From positions 160,186,243-160,250,242 of the forward strand of contig CM060955.1 of NCBI GenBank assembly GCA_030765055.1: a stretch of 64,000 bases of DNA. Reading direction: 5' to 3'. This document shows positions 33,720 through 45,699 of this stretch, piece by piece. Below the pieces are notes generated by a model, which was not told the DNA's origin, searched no databases, and saw nothing but the letters and a program-made list of their open reading frames with translations. The stretch is from Mantis religiosa (Eukaryota; Arthropoda; Insecta; Mantodea; Mantidae). The stretch's first letter is position 1. Each line of letters starts with the position of its first letter. The position numbers and the translations under genes are program-made.

Positions 33720-35135
33720 TCGTGTATTATATTCTCCTAAAGTTGCACATGTTTACTATTATTGGTTCAAAAGTTATGGTCTATTGAAATGGTTCAGATT
33801 TATATGGATCACACTATACACTTAGTTTACTAGCATGAACACATGAAATTCAGGTTAACTTATTGTTAGCTGTATTAATAAATTAACACACATTTAAATG
33901 AAGTTCACAGGCAAAGCTGAAAGAAAATACAGCAATTTGCTGCGTTGCTTCTGAGCCATACTAATGAGCGCCGCCTTTTGCTTGCTAACAATTATTGCCC
34001 AGTGGTACGGGGAAGGCTCTGGTCAGGGTTATCGGTCGAGGTCATCATGTTTCTAAAAACTGTATATACCTATATGTGTATAAGTATTGCCTCTCTAAAA
34101 AAACACTATTATAATTTGATGTGTCTCTTACAGGCCCCTGGGAAGATTCAACAATGCGCTTCAAGTCCGCCTCGGTCATTGAAGCTTGAAATGGATAACT
34201 CTCCGCTATGAACATTTTTTGAAGAATCTTAAAGGTAAATTCACTACGAAAATTTTGAGTTATCTTCTTAATGAACTATCCTAAATAGCAGCAATATTTC
34301 AGCAATAATATTTTTACTTCTCTATCACGTACATAGTATTGCACTGCACCAAAAAATGCTATACGTAGATTTAAATAACAATACATGTTTTAAAGTCCTC
34401 TGAGTCAAAATCTTTTAGCAAAGATATGTACGTGAACAGAAGTTCAAAAAATAAATAATTAAATGCCTAAGAGTACCTTTATAATGGAAATGATTTTAGA
34501 ATATTTCGTTTCAAAAATTGCAAACAATTTTTTTTAAATATTTTCATTAAAATGAAATTAATATGCATGATACGTGATAGAGAAGATAAAAAATATGTCA
34601 TTTTATACGCAAAATTTGAATTCTTACGCAAATAAGAGATCGACTTAAAATCATATATCATATTTGAGGGACAACTTATTCCCGTATGGTATATATAAAT
34701 ACTGACGAAAAAATGGTATTCCTAGTTAGCATTCATAAGAGAACTTAGCATTTTCTGGAAAAGAATTAATTGAGAGTGATATGTGTGGCTGTTTAAGTAT
34801 TCTGAAGCTATTTATTTCCTTTGAATTGTATAGCACTGTCTTGAAAGAAATACAAAAATACTTAAAATATTAACTTCACTGGGAGGGAAGAGTTAAAATT
34901 ATAAGTGAAGGAAATGAGGGAAATCAATTAGTGGAAAAGTGAAATAGGTAAACAGAAATAAGCTGAAATTGAAATAAAAAATATAATTAGGAAGAGCCTC
35001 AAGGACTCTGAAAGAGAAGGAAACTTATAAACAAAAGTAATAAAAGTAGGTCGGTTTAAATTTGGGAGAAAGTTATCATAGGAGGAGAAGAGAAGAAAAG
35101 GGGAAAATTTGGAAATACGAATATAGGAGCCAAGA
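33720..35135. other. No gene recognised
   Basis: Strongly AT-rich DNA with purine-rich runs at 34,880-35,100. No open frame above about 90 codons, and none recognised. Confidence 0.55.
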
Positions 35136-35232
35136 ACAAAGCTGTTTCACAAACCCAATAAACCTAAAATTCTCCCTGACAGTTATCGTCCGATAGGTTT
35201 GCTGCCTACCTTGTCCAAACTCTTTGAAAATA

Positions 35233-36654
35233 CACTCCTGGAAATTGAAATAAGAACACCGTGAATTCATTGTCCCAGGAAGGGGAAACTTTATTGACAC
35301 ATTCCTGGGGTCAGATTCATCACATGATCACACTGACAGAACCATAGGCACATAGACACAGGCAACAGAGCATGCACAATGTCGGCACTAGTACCGTGTA
35401 TATCCACCTTTCGCAGCAATGCAGGCTGCTATTCTCCCATGGAGACGATCGTAGAGATACTGGATGTAGTTCTGTGGAACGGCTTGCCATGCCATTTCCA
35501 GCTGGCGCCTCAGTTAGACCAGCGTTCGTGCTGGACGTACAGACCGCGTGAGACGACGTTTCATCCAGTCCCAAACATGCTCAATGGGGGACAGATCCGT
35601 AGATCTTGCTGGCCAGGGTAGTTGACTTACACCTTCTAGAGCACGTTGGGTCGCACGGGATACATGCGGGCGTGCATTGTCCTGTTGGAACAGCAAGTTC
35701 CCTTGCCGATCTAGGAATGGTAGAACGATGGGTTCGATGACGGTTTGGATGTACCGTGCACTATTCAGTGTCCCCTCGACGATCACCAGAGGTGTACGGC
35801 CAGTGTAGGAGATCGCTCCCCACACCATGATGCCGGGTGTTAGCCCTGTGTGCCTCGGTCGTATGCAGTCCTGATTGTGGCACTCACCTGCACGGCACCA
35901 AACACGCATACGACCATCATTGGCACCAAGGCAGAAGCGACCCTCATCTCTGAAGACGACATGTCTCCATTCGTCCCTTCATTCAAGCCTGTCGCGACAC
36001 CACTGGAGGCGGGCTGCATGATGTTGGAGCGTGAGCGGAAGATGGCCTAATGGTGCGCGGGACCGTAGCCCAGCTTCATGGAGATGCTTGCGAATGGTCC
36101 TCGCCGATACCCCAGGAGCAATAGTGTCCCTAATTTGCTGGGAAGTGGCGGTGCGGTCCCCTACGGCACTGCGTAGGATCCGACGGTCTTGGCGTGCATC
36201 CGTGCGTCGCTGCGGTCCGGCCCCAGGTCGACGGGCACGTGCACCTTCCGCCAACCACTGGCGACAACATCGATGTACTGAGGAGACCTCACGCCCCACG
36301 TGTTGAGCAATTCGGCGGTACGTCCACCCGGCCTCCAGCATGCCCACTATGCGCCCTCACTCAAAGTCCGTCAACTGCGCATACGGTTCACGTCCACGCT
36401 GTCGTGGCATGCTACCAGTGTTAAAGACTACGATGGAGCTCCGTATGCCACGGCAAACTGGCTGACACTGACGGCGGTGGTGCCCAAACGGTGCGCAGCT
36501 AGCGCCATTCGACGGCCAACACCGCGGTTCCTGGTGTGTCCGTTGTGCCGTGCGTGTGATCATTGCTTGTACAGCCCTCTTGCAGTGTCCGGAGCAAGTA
36601 TGGTGGGTCTAACACACCGGCGTCAATGTGTTCTTATCTCCATTTCCAGGAGTG
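35233..36654 (-). mobile_element. Full-length Tc1 element, 1,422 bp
   Basis: It is bounded by TA duplications at 35,231-35,232 and 36,655-36,656. The ends are inverted: 'cactcctggaaattgaaata' at the left matches 'tatctccatttccaggagtg' at the right with few mismatches. It encodes one transposase on the minus strand. Its GC content is clearly higher than its surroundings, and only stop codons (no shifts) damage the gene, so it is a recent arrival. Confidence 0.95.
35388..36410 (-). pseudogene. Tc1 transposase, full length with three in-frame stops
   Basis: From the ATG at 36,410 ('MPRQRGREPYAQLTDFE') to the stop at 35,388 there are 341 codons without a frameshift. There are stops after DFE (TGA), after 'QWCRDRLE' (TGA) and after 'RPARTLV' (TAA). 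The N-terminal half has helix-turn-helix sequence ('GWTYRRIAQHVGREVSSVHR') and a GRPR-like linker replaced by RRPGAGPQRR. The catalytic half has 'VVFRDEGRFC' (first Asp), 'LLFQQDNARPHVSRATQ' (second Asp) and 'TDLSPIEHVWDWMKRRL' (Glu). I count 32 residues between the second Asp and the Glu. It is inactive as it stands. Confidence 0.93.
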
Positions 36655-36965
36655 TATTTTTCTTCGTCGTCTCCATAAAACCGTATTATTCCACCCTTCC
36701 AATTTGGATTTCGTTCCAGGAATTCTACCTCATACCAACTGCTACGTTTAACACAAACAGTAATTCATAGTTTTGAGCAACGAAAGCACACAGCCGCCCT
36801 GTTGCTCGATGAAACACAGGCCTTTCATAAAGTTTGGCATGAGGAGTTAATCTTCAAATTCTATAGCATTGGCCTTCCGCAATAACTGCTCACTACCATT
36901 TGCAATTTTCTATCAGATTGCACATTTACTGTTCGCATTGGTGGTACGGAGTCCTCTCAGTGCCA

Positions 36966-37191
36966 GGCCGCGCCATGGCTCAGTAGTTAGACCGCTTGGC
37001 TCTCACCAAGGCGGCCCGGGTTCGACCCAGGCGACCGCAAAGTGAGATTTGTGCTGGACAACACGGCGCTGGGGCGGATTTTCTCCGGAACCTCCTGTTT
37101 TCCCCGCCATCTTCATCTCATGTATCATCAGTGTCATCGCCTGCGGTGCCGTATGTAGTAAAAGCGGGCGTTAAACACTACACATTATTTT
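36966..37191 (+). mobile_element. Family B SINE with 12-bp target duplication
   Basis: Target duplications 'ctctcagtgcca' lie at 36,954-36,965 and 37,192-37,203. The head has 'cagtagttagaccgcttggc' and box B 'GGTTCGACCC', the body 'gtgctggacaacacggcgct', and the tail 'gtagtaaaagcgggcgttaa'. It interrupts the jockey reverse transcriptase just before motif B. Confidence 0.95.
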
Positions 37192-37944
37192 CTCTCAGTG
37201 CCATATTACAGCAGGAATTCCTCAGGGATCCATATTGGCCCCTATCTTATTTAGTATCTATACCTATGATCTTCCTGACTTAGTCCCTAACTCCATAGCC
37301 TTATGCGTGGAAGATACTGTTTTTTAGATCTCTCTGCAACTATTCATAGGTACAAACCTCTCTCGACTGCCTCGTTGAATGGTTCGATACTTGGCGCATA
37401 CGTCTTAACACTCAAAAGACCACAGCTAAGATTTTTAGCCTACTTCGCATCTCAAATTCTCCCGAATTGCATCTTAAGCATGAATCAATTCCCTGGCTAC
37501 CTCCTACCACCTCCGTCAAATACCTTGGAGTAATGCTGGACACTAAACTTACTTGGCGAGCCCATATTGATCGACTTATCTCATTGGCATCGGGACGACT
37601 TTCAAAACTCGGTCCGCTATTTCATAGACACACTCCTCTTGGTATTGAATGCTTATCTACAAATCTCTTGTCCGGCCACTTATCACATATGCTTCCCAGG
37701 TATGGGGTTCGGCTAGCAACACTCATCTCCGAAGGCTACAGGTCCTGCAAAATCGATTTATGCGTATCGCCACGGATACCCCTTGGTACGTAAGAAATCA
37801 ACAACTGCATAAAGAACTTGGTCTCCTTCCTCTTCACCAGTACATACGTCAGATCGCCTCTCGCTTCTTCTCAAACCTGCCAGATGTTCCAGGAACTGTG
37901 ATGTAGACATCGGCGTACGAACCCGCCAGCCCACACGCCTGAAG

Positions 37945-39717
37945 AGACGAGTGAGTGAGTGAGTGTGTGGTGTTTTAGGGCCCGTCGACAACAAGGTTAT
38001 TTGGGCCCGAAGTCAACACTAAAACCTAAAAGCTACACAAATTAAGCTAAAACGGTAAAATAAAATAAAAACACTCAACTATTAAAAGTACATAAAAAAC
38101 CATCCAAAGACTAATAAGTTAAAATCTCTAAAATTAACAAATATAAAAAGCAAGTCATACTTGTTTATTAAAACCGATTTCGGCAACAAACCGCAGTGCC
38201 TTAACCACGGCCACCGGGTCGTCTCTTGAAACATCCAGCAAGTTAGATCCCAAGCCTACTGACTGGCGAACGCGGGCGTACTGCGGGCAATCGAGCAATA
38301 CATGCCGCACAGTGAGGCGTACTGAACACGGAGCACACACAGGGGCTGATTCCCCTCTTAACAAATGGCCATGAGTCGCTCGTGTTTGCCCAATTCTCAG
38401 CCGGGTGAGTATCACCTCGGCTCGCCGGTTATACCTGCAGGAAGTTGGCCAGGGTTGTACGCTCTCCTTTATAGCCCGGAGTTGTGTGCCTTCCAAAGCT
38501 GTCCAGGAGTGCTGCCAAGCAGATAGGAGTTGGCGACGGAAAAAACGTTGCACATCCTGGTATGGCACCGTAGTTGTTAAACTTCGGGGCAAACGGCAAG
38601 CGGACTTAGCAGCCGCGTCCGCCTCCTCGTTCCCTGAAATCCCCACATGGCCTGGGGTCCAAGTAAAAACAAAATGGTATCCGCGACTAAGTATTTGCGA
38701 GATAAGGGCCTGAATTTTTAAAACTAGCGTGTGAGCTGCAATGTGCTGTTGCAAGGCCTGAAGAGCGCTTAGAGAGTCAGTGCAAACAATAAAATTGCCA
38801 GGAGCTAACTTATAAATAAAAAGGAGCAGATAGAGGATGGCATACAGTTCAGCAGAAAAAACAGAGGTGAAGTCCAGAAGGCGAAATTTATGAGCCTCAC
38901 CAGTAATGACGAATGCGCAACCCGTAGTGCTACCCAACTGGGAACCATTGTAAAGCCCGGAACATAATTAGGGTAACGGTCCAGTAGTTCGGCAAAAAGT
39001 TGTTGGGATACCGAATGTGGGGTAGGTGGAAAGAGCGAGATCGAACCGCGCACGCTGGAGCTGCCATGTGGGATAACGACCCAGGGACGACCACTCCACG
39101 CGAGGCATTCGGAGGTCGTGTGTACGGGAGAGTTCCCGGAATCTTACTCCGGTTGGGCGTGTCCGAGAACTAGGGTGAATATAACGGTGGACTAAGTCGG
39201 GATGCAGAACTGGTTTAAAACATGGATGGTTTGGGTAACTTGCCAACTTTGCAACGTATGAACAGAGTAGTGTCGAGCGACGAATAGAAAGTGGAGGATC
39301 GCCGGAGTCGGCATACAAGCAGTCGACACGACTTGTGCTGAAAGCTCCTGTGGCAAGGAGGATACGTGTATGATGTACGGTGTCTAAAAGGCGAAGTTTA
39401 GAGGCGGTCGCTGCGCCATAAATAAAACTGCCGTAGTCCAGCTTGGATCGAACCAGGGAGCGATACAACCTCAACATCACCGTCCGATCGCCCCCCCCCC
39501 CCCCCCGCCAAGATACCCCAGATAAAATCTTGAACACCCGGAGGGAACGATCACACGAGGCTCGGAGGTGTCGAATATGATGCTCCCAGGTCAATTTTCT
39601 GTCCAAATAGAGGCCTAGGAATTTCAAGTGCGGGACAAACGGCAGGGGTGTGCCGTTGAAGAGACGAGTACCACAGGATCTCCTCCTTAGTGTCTCTGAC
39701 TGAAAAACTATGAACAT
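37945..39717 (-). pseudogene. I-like LINE, reverse transcriptase thumb plus RNase H
   Basis: The frame 39,717-38,968 contains 'LKFLGLYLDRKLTWEHHIRH' (thumb) and 'LYRSLVRSKLDYGSFIYG'. A frame change near 38,950 leads to the RNase H domain in 38,937-38,155: 'GSTTGCAFVITGEAHKFRL', 'SVFSAELYAILYLLLFI' (Glu), 'FIVCTDSLSALQALQ' (Asp), 'TWTPGHVGISGNEEADAAAK' (His, Asp) and a zinc-like tail 'CAPCSVRLTVRHVLLDC'. The expected DGS at the first catalytic position reads NGS (about 38,945). A poly-C run at 39,491-39,507 lies within 'SWRGGGGGDR'. The 3' UTR extends to about 37,945 and ends in CACT repeats, convergent with the jockey remnant. Confidence 0.9.
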
Positions 39718-39719
39718 TG

Positions 39720-41440
39720 TTTAACAATGAATATTGTTCTTATCTCTTTGATTACCTGTGTTTTTATCAGTTTTTTTTTCTATCTTGTGTGTCATCCTCG
39801 TTTCACAGTGTTTAGTAGATAACAGGAGCCAACTTGGTTTTCCTTACATGTTCTTATGTAGCTTATAAAGGTTCAATTGGTTAACAGGGATCTGTAAAGC
39901 ATATAATGCTGATCGATCATTAAATAAAAAATATCACAGCTAGAAGGAACTAACTAGCAGTCGAAAGAACCGAGGAAAAGTTACAAAGCACAAGCCTCTA
40001 GGCCATTGCAAGAATTATTTTATAGTCATTATATACTAATTGCTTAAAAATTTTGCATATTTTCGTCGTATCAGACACGTCCACGAGGCCATAATTATTA
40101 CCGTGGTGGTTGATGGCAGTGTACGTCAATAGTAGGTCCTGCCAATAGATAGGTTCCCCTAACAGAGATGACACTAATATACCGACGAAATTGCAAATAC
40201 TTTATAGTCAATGAATTATAATAGCATTAAATTGGCGTGTAGCACAAGAGTACGTTGATTTATTGCCTATCTGTAACCAGTAACTTGTTCACTTTATAAT
40301 TGACAACCAACATCCGGTAATTTGTTTTACAGATAATTGGCGTGACCGTCAACCAAAAGTTAGTTTTAATTTTGTATTTATATTTATTATAATAGAGTGT
40401 AAAAATGATATATCACAGAAGTTTCAGCCCTACAAACCCAGTGGCGCTGAAGCGTGAATCCACTGATAGTGTCCGGCTAAAATGATGCTCAGTTATATGC
40501 ATGTTAGCTTTTGTTTCAGTGGCACTAAGCGTCTCCTATGACAACCGGAACTAACCACGTGTTACGCGGAAGTTTAACCGACCGTGTTCTCAAGCAAATA
40601 TCGGACTACAGGCAAATTTACAAATAAATTACTGAACAAAGGCACTGTCGTAGGTATCTTAATGTTTCCACACATGTGACCTACCATGCAAAGTGCATGG
40701 AAAACAAAATAAACCCTTATTCACTTCACATCCAAAAGACCATTTATTTGTCGTACTTAATTGCTTTGCACGTTCCATTTTTGTCATATATTTGTGTATA
40801 GATTAGGAGCAGGTCTTACCCTGTATTTCTGGTTTAAACGATTAATATAGAAAATGGGCTACTTGATAAAGTACTTGATGTGTGATCCATGATAAAGTAC
40901 TTATTTTATTAGTGTTATAAAATACCAAATCTCAATACTCATGCTCTCAAGAGATGTTTAGTATTCCCAGTAGATGGAACTTTTATTTTAATTGCCTTTG
41001 TACAATGAAGGCAACACTAGAAAATAAAGATTAATTTAACTTTTAGTGCAATGAACAATGTGAAATGACGAATGTGATATAAAAACACAGTTCTCCGCTA
41101 ACTTTTCCACTTCCCACTTTTACACTTATTGATAAAAGAAGAAGACTACCGAAATACGCAGGAAAGAAGACTACCGAAAACCTCGGTGGGGCCGCCTGGT
41201 GATCTAGCACACCTTCTACTAGGCTAGTCCACCTTCCACCTTCTTCTGCAGGCTAGTACCCGGGACTTATTACGCAACCCTCTGCCCCCTCCGGGCAGCC
41301 GTAGCCTGGCCGGAGGTATCCAATTTCCCGTGGGTGACGGGAACACACTGTCCTCTTGAGTCCAACCCAATCCGAACAACTTCCATTCAGGAAGGGGCTC
41401 GAATGTTCGGCCCGAGGTTCCTCTAGTCACGTCAGAGGTA
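39720..41440. other. No gene recognised
   Basis: AT-rich DNA to about 41,180, then a GC-richer stretch (41,190-41,430) with overlapping short frames that I do not recognise. It ends at the TA where the Tc1-like element T1 is inserted. Confidence 0.5.
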
Positions 41441-42582
41441 CAGATGTATTTTTTATCTTGAAAAGTGCAGAGCGATGCGCAGTGGTATCTGGACGAGTCC
41501 ACCTCAGAACGGTTGCAACTGGAGGGAAGGGCAGGTCAGTTGCGTACCAGTTGCGAGCAAGTAAACACGTGCAGAGGTACTCGGTAACACTACAGCTTGT
41601 TTCAAAATGTGCTTGTCTCCTGGTTCCAAGAGAGCATTTATAAATGACGCCTCCTAGCAGCACATTAGGAAATAAAGTGCTACATTTAAAAACACGAGAA
41701 GTAATAACCAATATCCATAGATTTATAAAAAAGGAACAATGGTCTGGGTCAGCTATAAAAATCTGGGGAAGGGTATCTGAGGCAACAGTTGTGTCTGAAA
41801 GCAGTTTAGGAGAGTTATTAAGGAACGAAAAGACATTGGTGTTAGTGCAACAACGTCCTTCTCTATGCCCAGTAAACAAAGATTAAGAACATACACAAAA
41901 TCAAATTTGGATGTTTTAATTCAGAAATAGTTAGGCGAACTATGAATAATTTTTAAAGCACAGAAAAACAAAGACCAACTTTGAAGAAAGTGCTTATGAA
42001 GCTAAAAACTCTACTGACTTCCAAAGCAGTGTCTGAACATTAAGAAGAGTTCTTTTGAAGCTAGGATTATTTGAATAAAAAAGCACTAAGCGTGACAGAC
42101 AAATTTTAATCGAACATCGCACCATACATGCAAAAAGGCTTAAGTATTTATGAAATATTCGGATATACCGAAGTAACGTTTATATAGTTTATATGGATGA
42201 AACTTATATAAATACAGCACATAGTGGACCATATGCCTGGAGTGAAATACGTCACAGGGACTCTGCAGCGATATTGAAAGGCCGACAGTTGTTTATCATT
42301 CCTGCTGGAGGAGAACAGGGTTTTGTTCCAAATGTCTATGTACTATTTAAGATCCAACAAAAGCGTGGATATTACTACCATAGTAAGAGTTACAACTTAG
42401 TTTATAAGAGCTGCAAAACTGGCTTCGAGAATGAAATTTGTTTTTAGACACCTTATGCACCGCCCTCCCCTCTCGTAATCTTACGCGTGTGACGCATTGT
42501 GGCGATAGGTGCACTATCCCCACCACAGTTGCTACTCATCCCTACTGCGCAGGATTCCTGTCAAGATTAAATAATACATCTA
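41441..42582 (+). mobile_element. Tc1-like DNA transposon T1, 1,142 bp
   Basis: TA dinucleotides lie at 41,439-41,440 and 42,583-42,584. The ends are inverted: 'cagatgtattttttatcttg' at the left against 'caagattaaataatacatct' at the right. It is exactly as long as copy T2 (45,836-46,977) and nearly identical along its length, which suggests one source. The transposase is broken and short. Confidence 0.88.
42193..42447 (+). pseudogene. DDE_3-type transposase remnant in T1
   Basis: The 84-codon frame starts 'MDETYINTAHSGPYAWSEI' with the first catalytic Asp in a YMDETY context and continues 'ILKGRQLFIIPAGGEQGFVP'. Together these match the N-terminal half of the DDE_3 (IS630/Tc1) catalytic domain, where SKG-R-IIVHAGG is usual. 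It ends with a stop right after 'GFENEICF', before the second Asp. Upstream, 41,644-41,886 holds an open frame ('VITNIHRFIKKEQ') like the DNA-binding part, and the linker between is full of stops. T2 ends at the same residue, so the deletion pre-dates amplification. Confidence 0.75.
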
Positions 42583-44235
42583 TACCACGAGTGCTAAGGA
42601 TCCTCAGCGCCCGCACCACGACAGCTGAAGGGGACGGATGGTGACTGGCATGTGCTGCCAACGATAGACGTGCCAGGAAGTAACCGGCACGGACTTTTCC
42701 TACCCGTTCGCCTTAGCACTCCCCGGTTAAGTGAAGAGGCATTGCGGAGAAATATGAAATTTCATTAACTTATTAGAATTGTGTTGCGTGTATAGGCTGA
42801 GCAAGATTTGGAAATTTCTGTAATCATTATTCTGTAACATTTATTTTCAATGCCTTGAGTCTGGGCACATCTGTATGTAAAATTTGTATGATCAAGCGTA
42901 AATTCTGCTGACTGGCAAAGCATGTACTTTGGACTGTTAATCATACGTCCTGCTGGCTTAGGGAAATAATTCACAGGTGGCCTGCGACAGGCCTCAACTT
43001 GTTCTCCATGTTTTAAACAACGAATCACACATGCTGCTGATCCAGGGAAATAATGCTTAGTTGGTCAGTAACAGGTTTAAACTTGTTCTCAATGATGTAA
43101 ATAATGATTTCATAATATGGTGCAAATTAACAGCGTGGGAATCGCTGAGTTGACTTTTTGATAGGACCCCTATTTAAGCTAGGTTGAGCTAGCCCCCGGG
43201 GGGAGAGACTTCACAGAGATTTGAGAGGGGACTTGCTGCTGGTCTCTGTAAGAATCAACAAGAGTTTATTTCAAAGTGCTACCACAAGTAAGATAGCTAG
43301 GAGGGCGTACCAGATCGTACATCTTTTGACAGTCACAAGGTTCAAGCCATGCAAACAACACATCACCAAAGGTAAAGTTGCATTATGTTATTATGTATTT
43401 AAATGTTACCAAAGCGCTCCTGATCTCATCCAGATACAGGGGGTGCCCTGTAGAAATACTAGGCTTCTTTTAAATACAGCTATTCAGTTCAGTTTGACTT
43501 AGATGTTTCTTTCGCTCTACCCTTTCAGTAGCTACACCCCCAGTTGCAGGTTAGGTTTGTAAGTCTTTCACCCCCCCCCTTACAATCCTGAACCACAACA
43601 ATAGGAACCTAATGGTGTTCAAATAGAGAAGCTGTCTTCCTTCAGCTCCTGTGTTTTTTTGTTGATAGGCAAGAAATTTCATTGTATTTTGAACAAATAA
43701 GCATGGCCGAATTAAAAGTATGCAAATAATTTATTAACCATGTAACACCCCTTTTAAAGCAGCGTCATGGTACGGAGGCACTATCCCTGAGCCGACCCTA
43801 CTGAAACCTCCCGCACGGAAGAAGCTTCCTATCTGTGGTGTATAGGTATTGTACTGCAGTGTATCCATGGTGATGGCGTAGGATTAAAAGTAATTCCTTT
43901 GTGTTTTCTGGTAACAGAAATGGTGTGTCGAAATGTCAATTAGTGCTAGATTTTTCTCCTCGTGGTTCCTTGTTTTCTTCCTCGGCTAGTTAGCATATAA
44001 ATCTCAGAATAACGAGACGAGAGAATGTAGTCATATATTGATTTAATGTTTCCAGAATATCATCCACAAACACAACTCAAAAAGTACATTTTTATTATTC
44101 ACTATAGTTCCACTGAAATTATACTTGGAACACACGAGCATGTTTAAAAGGTTAGGATGTGCTTGTACAGTTTACTGCAAATTTAAAAGACAGCTGAATG
44201 CTTATAATCATTGAAGTTTTTGCGCCAGGTATATA
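42583..44235. other. No gene recognised
   Basis: Mixed composition. GC-richer at 42,600-42,720 and 43,780-43,880, with a C-run at 43,571-43,579. Short frames (87 and 93 codons) show no domain that I know. Confidence 0.5.
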
Positions 44236-44459
44236 CAAGGCGTGTGCGTAAAATAAGGTCTCCAATGAGCTGGAGCCGTGAGGAACGTTATTACGCGAGA
44301 TCCGGCAACACTGGCGTGTAGCCTTGTTTCACTCCTTCAAATCTCCTCCACAAAGAACCCGTTGTAACCATTAGTCTTGGCTGGGCAGCCGTTTGCAACG
44401 GAGCTTCCTATCACTTTCGCCGCCAGTGCCAGTTGCGTGCAGTGATCCGTTTTTCTGAG

Positions 44460-44936
44460 TACCAAGGAATACTAAAATTAAAATAGCTACAACTGTACTG
44501 AACCAGTAATAATGTATGGTTCAGAAAGCTGGCTGCTGACAACCAGAGAAGAACAATGGCTATTACGGTGGGAAAGGAAGATCCTGAGAAATATATTTGG
44601 AATTAAAAGGACTTGGACGAATGGAGAATGCGGACTAACTTGAAGTTACGTGCCTATTTGGACAACCAAATATAGTAGTGAAAATTAAGCAAGGAAGAAT
44701 AATGTAGATTGGCCATGTGCAGAGAATGCCGGAAGGCAGTGTAGTTAAGAACATATTCATAGGAAAGATGGATGGCAGAAGGAGAAGACGAAAACCCAGG
44801 AAAAGATGGGTAGATGATGTAGAAGATGACTTGAGAAAGTTGGGGTTAAAGGCTGGAGAAGAAAAGCAGAGGACCGAGTAGAATGGAAGAGGGTGGTTAG
44901 TAAGGCCAAGGGCCTACATGACCTGTAGCGCCAGCT

Positions 44937-44937
<1 letters not shown>
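44460..44937 (+). pseudogene. LINE reverse transcriptase 3' fragment nested in mariner
   Basis: Plus-strand frames read 'PVIMYGSESWLLTTREEQW'-like sequence (about 44,500), 'RWERKILRNIFGI', 'IGHVQRMPEGSVVKNIF' and 'RRRRKPRKRWVDDVEDDL', the C-terminal end of a reverse transcriptase. The 3' end is directly followed by (CAT)n. It is 5' truncated to under 500 bp and contains stops. Confidence 0.85.

Positions 44938-44983
<46 letters not shown>
44938..44983. repeat. (CAT)n microsatellite at a LINE 3' end
   Basis: About 15 CAT units directly after the LINE 3' end and before the resumed mariner sequence. It therefore arrived with the LINE or grew from its tail. The poly-Asp reading on the minus strand is this repeat. 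Confidence 0.95.
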
Positions 44984-45699
44984 GCTCAAGGGCACTACCC
45001 CCACTGAAATTCATCGTCAGTTATGCGAAGTCTATGGGCCACAGTGTACGGACGTCAAAAACGTGCGAAAGTGGACGTACAGGCGTCCATGACCAACAGC
45101 GTTCTGGTTGGCCTTCGGTTTCAGCCGAAACAATTGCAAAAGTGGAGCAAGAAATGCTTAAAGATCGATGTGTGACAGTTCGCGAGTTGTGCGAACTTAT
45201 CCCTGAAGTCAGTAAGACTACGATTGACAAGATTTTGACCGAACATTTGCATTATCGCAAGGCTGATCTCCTGGATCAGTTCGGAAGGCACATCCTCGCC
45301 CATGCCCCCCCCCCCTTACAGTTCAGACTTAGCACCTAGTGATTATCATTTGTTTCCTGAGTTGAAGTCACACCTGGGTGGAACACATTTCCAGACGGAC
45401 TATGATTTGAAAAACGAGGTTGAGCGCTACCTGCGCAACTTGGTGGAGAGTGCTATGACAAGGATATACAAAAACTGCCACAGCGCATGCAAAAGTGCAT
45501 CGATCACAATGGTGATTACGCCTTTCCATCATTGTAACATTCATTGACAGTAAACATATTTTCTATATTAAATAAAATTGGAGACTTTATTTTACGGACA
45601 CACCTCGTACTAACAGTTGCGTTTCATTGTGACCATGTAGTTAAAGCGACATTTCCTCACAACTGAATCAACAACCTGAGATTTCTGGGAACTGATCTC

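Larger units (their letters stand above)
35140..37940 (+). pseudogene. Jockey-clade LINE reverse transcriptase, split by a Tc1 and a SINE
   Basis: Reading across the insertions: 'PDSYRPIGLLPTLSKLFE' (35,180-35,228) before the Tc1; then 'LRRLHKTVLFHPS' from 36,660 and 'HTAALLLDETQAFHKVWHEE' (motif A, with the usual D-V-A-F region altered). Next come 'GIPQGSILAPILFSIY' (motif B) just after the SINE at 37,204, then 'LGVMLDTKLTWRAHIDRLIS', 'LYKSLVRPLITYASQVWG'-like thumb sequence (about 37,500-37,700) and 'LQNRFMRIATDTPWYVRN'. The YADD position is degraded (VED). Multiple stops and frameshifts are present. The copy is old, and the Tc1 and SINE came later. Confidence 0.9.
44236..45607 (+). mobile_element. 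Second mariner lineage, nested by a LINE
   Basis: TA lies at 44,234-44,235 and 45,608-45,609. The ends are inverted: 'ggcgtgtgcgtaaaataagg' and 'ttattttacggacacacctc'. The transposase begins near 44,420 ('QLRAVIRF') and is cut at 44,460 by a LINE fragment with a CAT microsatellite. It resumes at 44,984 with 'LKGTTPTEIHRQLCEVYGP', then 'SVSAETIAKVEQEMLKD' and 'SKTTIDKILTEHLHYRK' (helix-turn-helix domains). A large internal deletion then joins it to 'SDLAPSDYHLFPELKSHLGG' at 45,320, the third Asp. The first two catalytic Asp are absent. Confidence 0.9.

Noticed and set aside
36031..36306. Plus-strand GC-rich open frames across 35.4-36.6 kb
   Set aside because: They are antisense shadows of the Tc1 transposase.
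44757..45014. Minus-strand open frame with a poly-Asp run
   Set aside because: The Asp run is the (CAT)n tract and the rest is antisense to a LINE 3' end.
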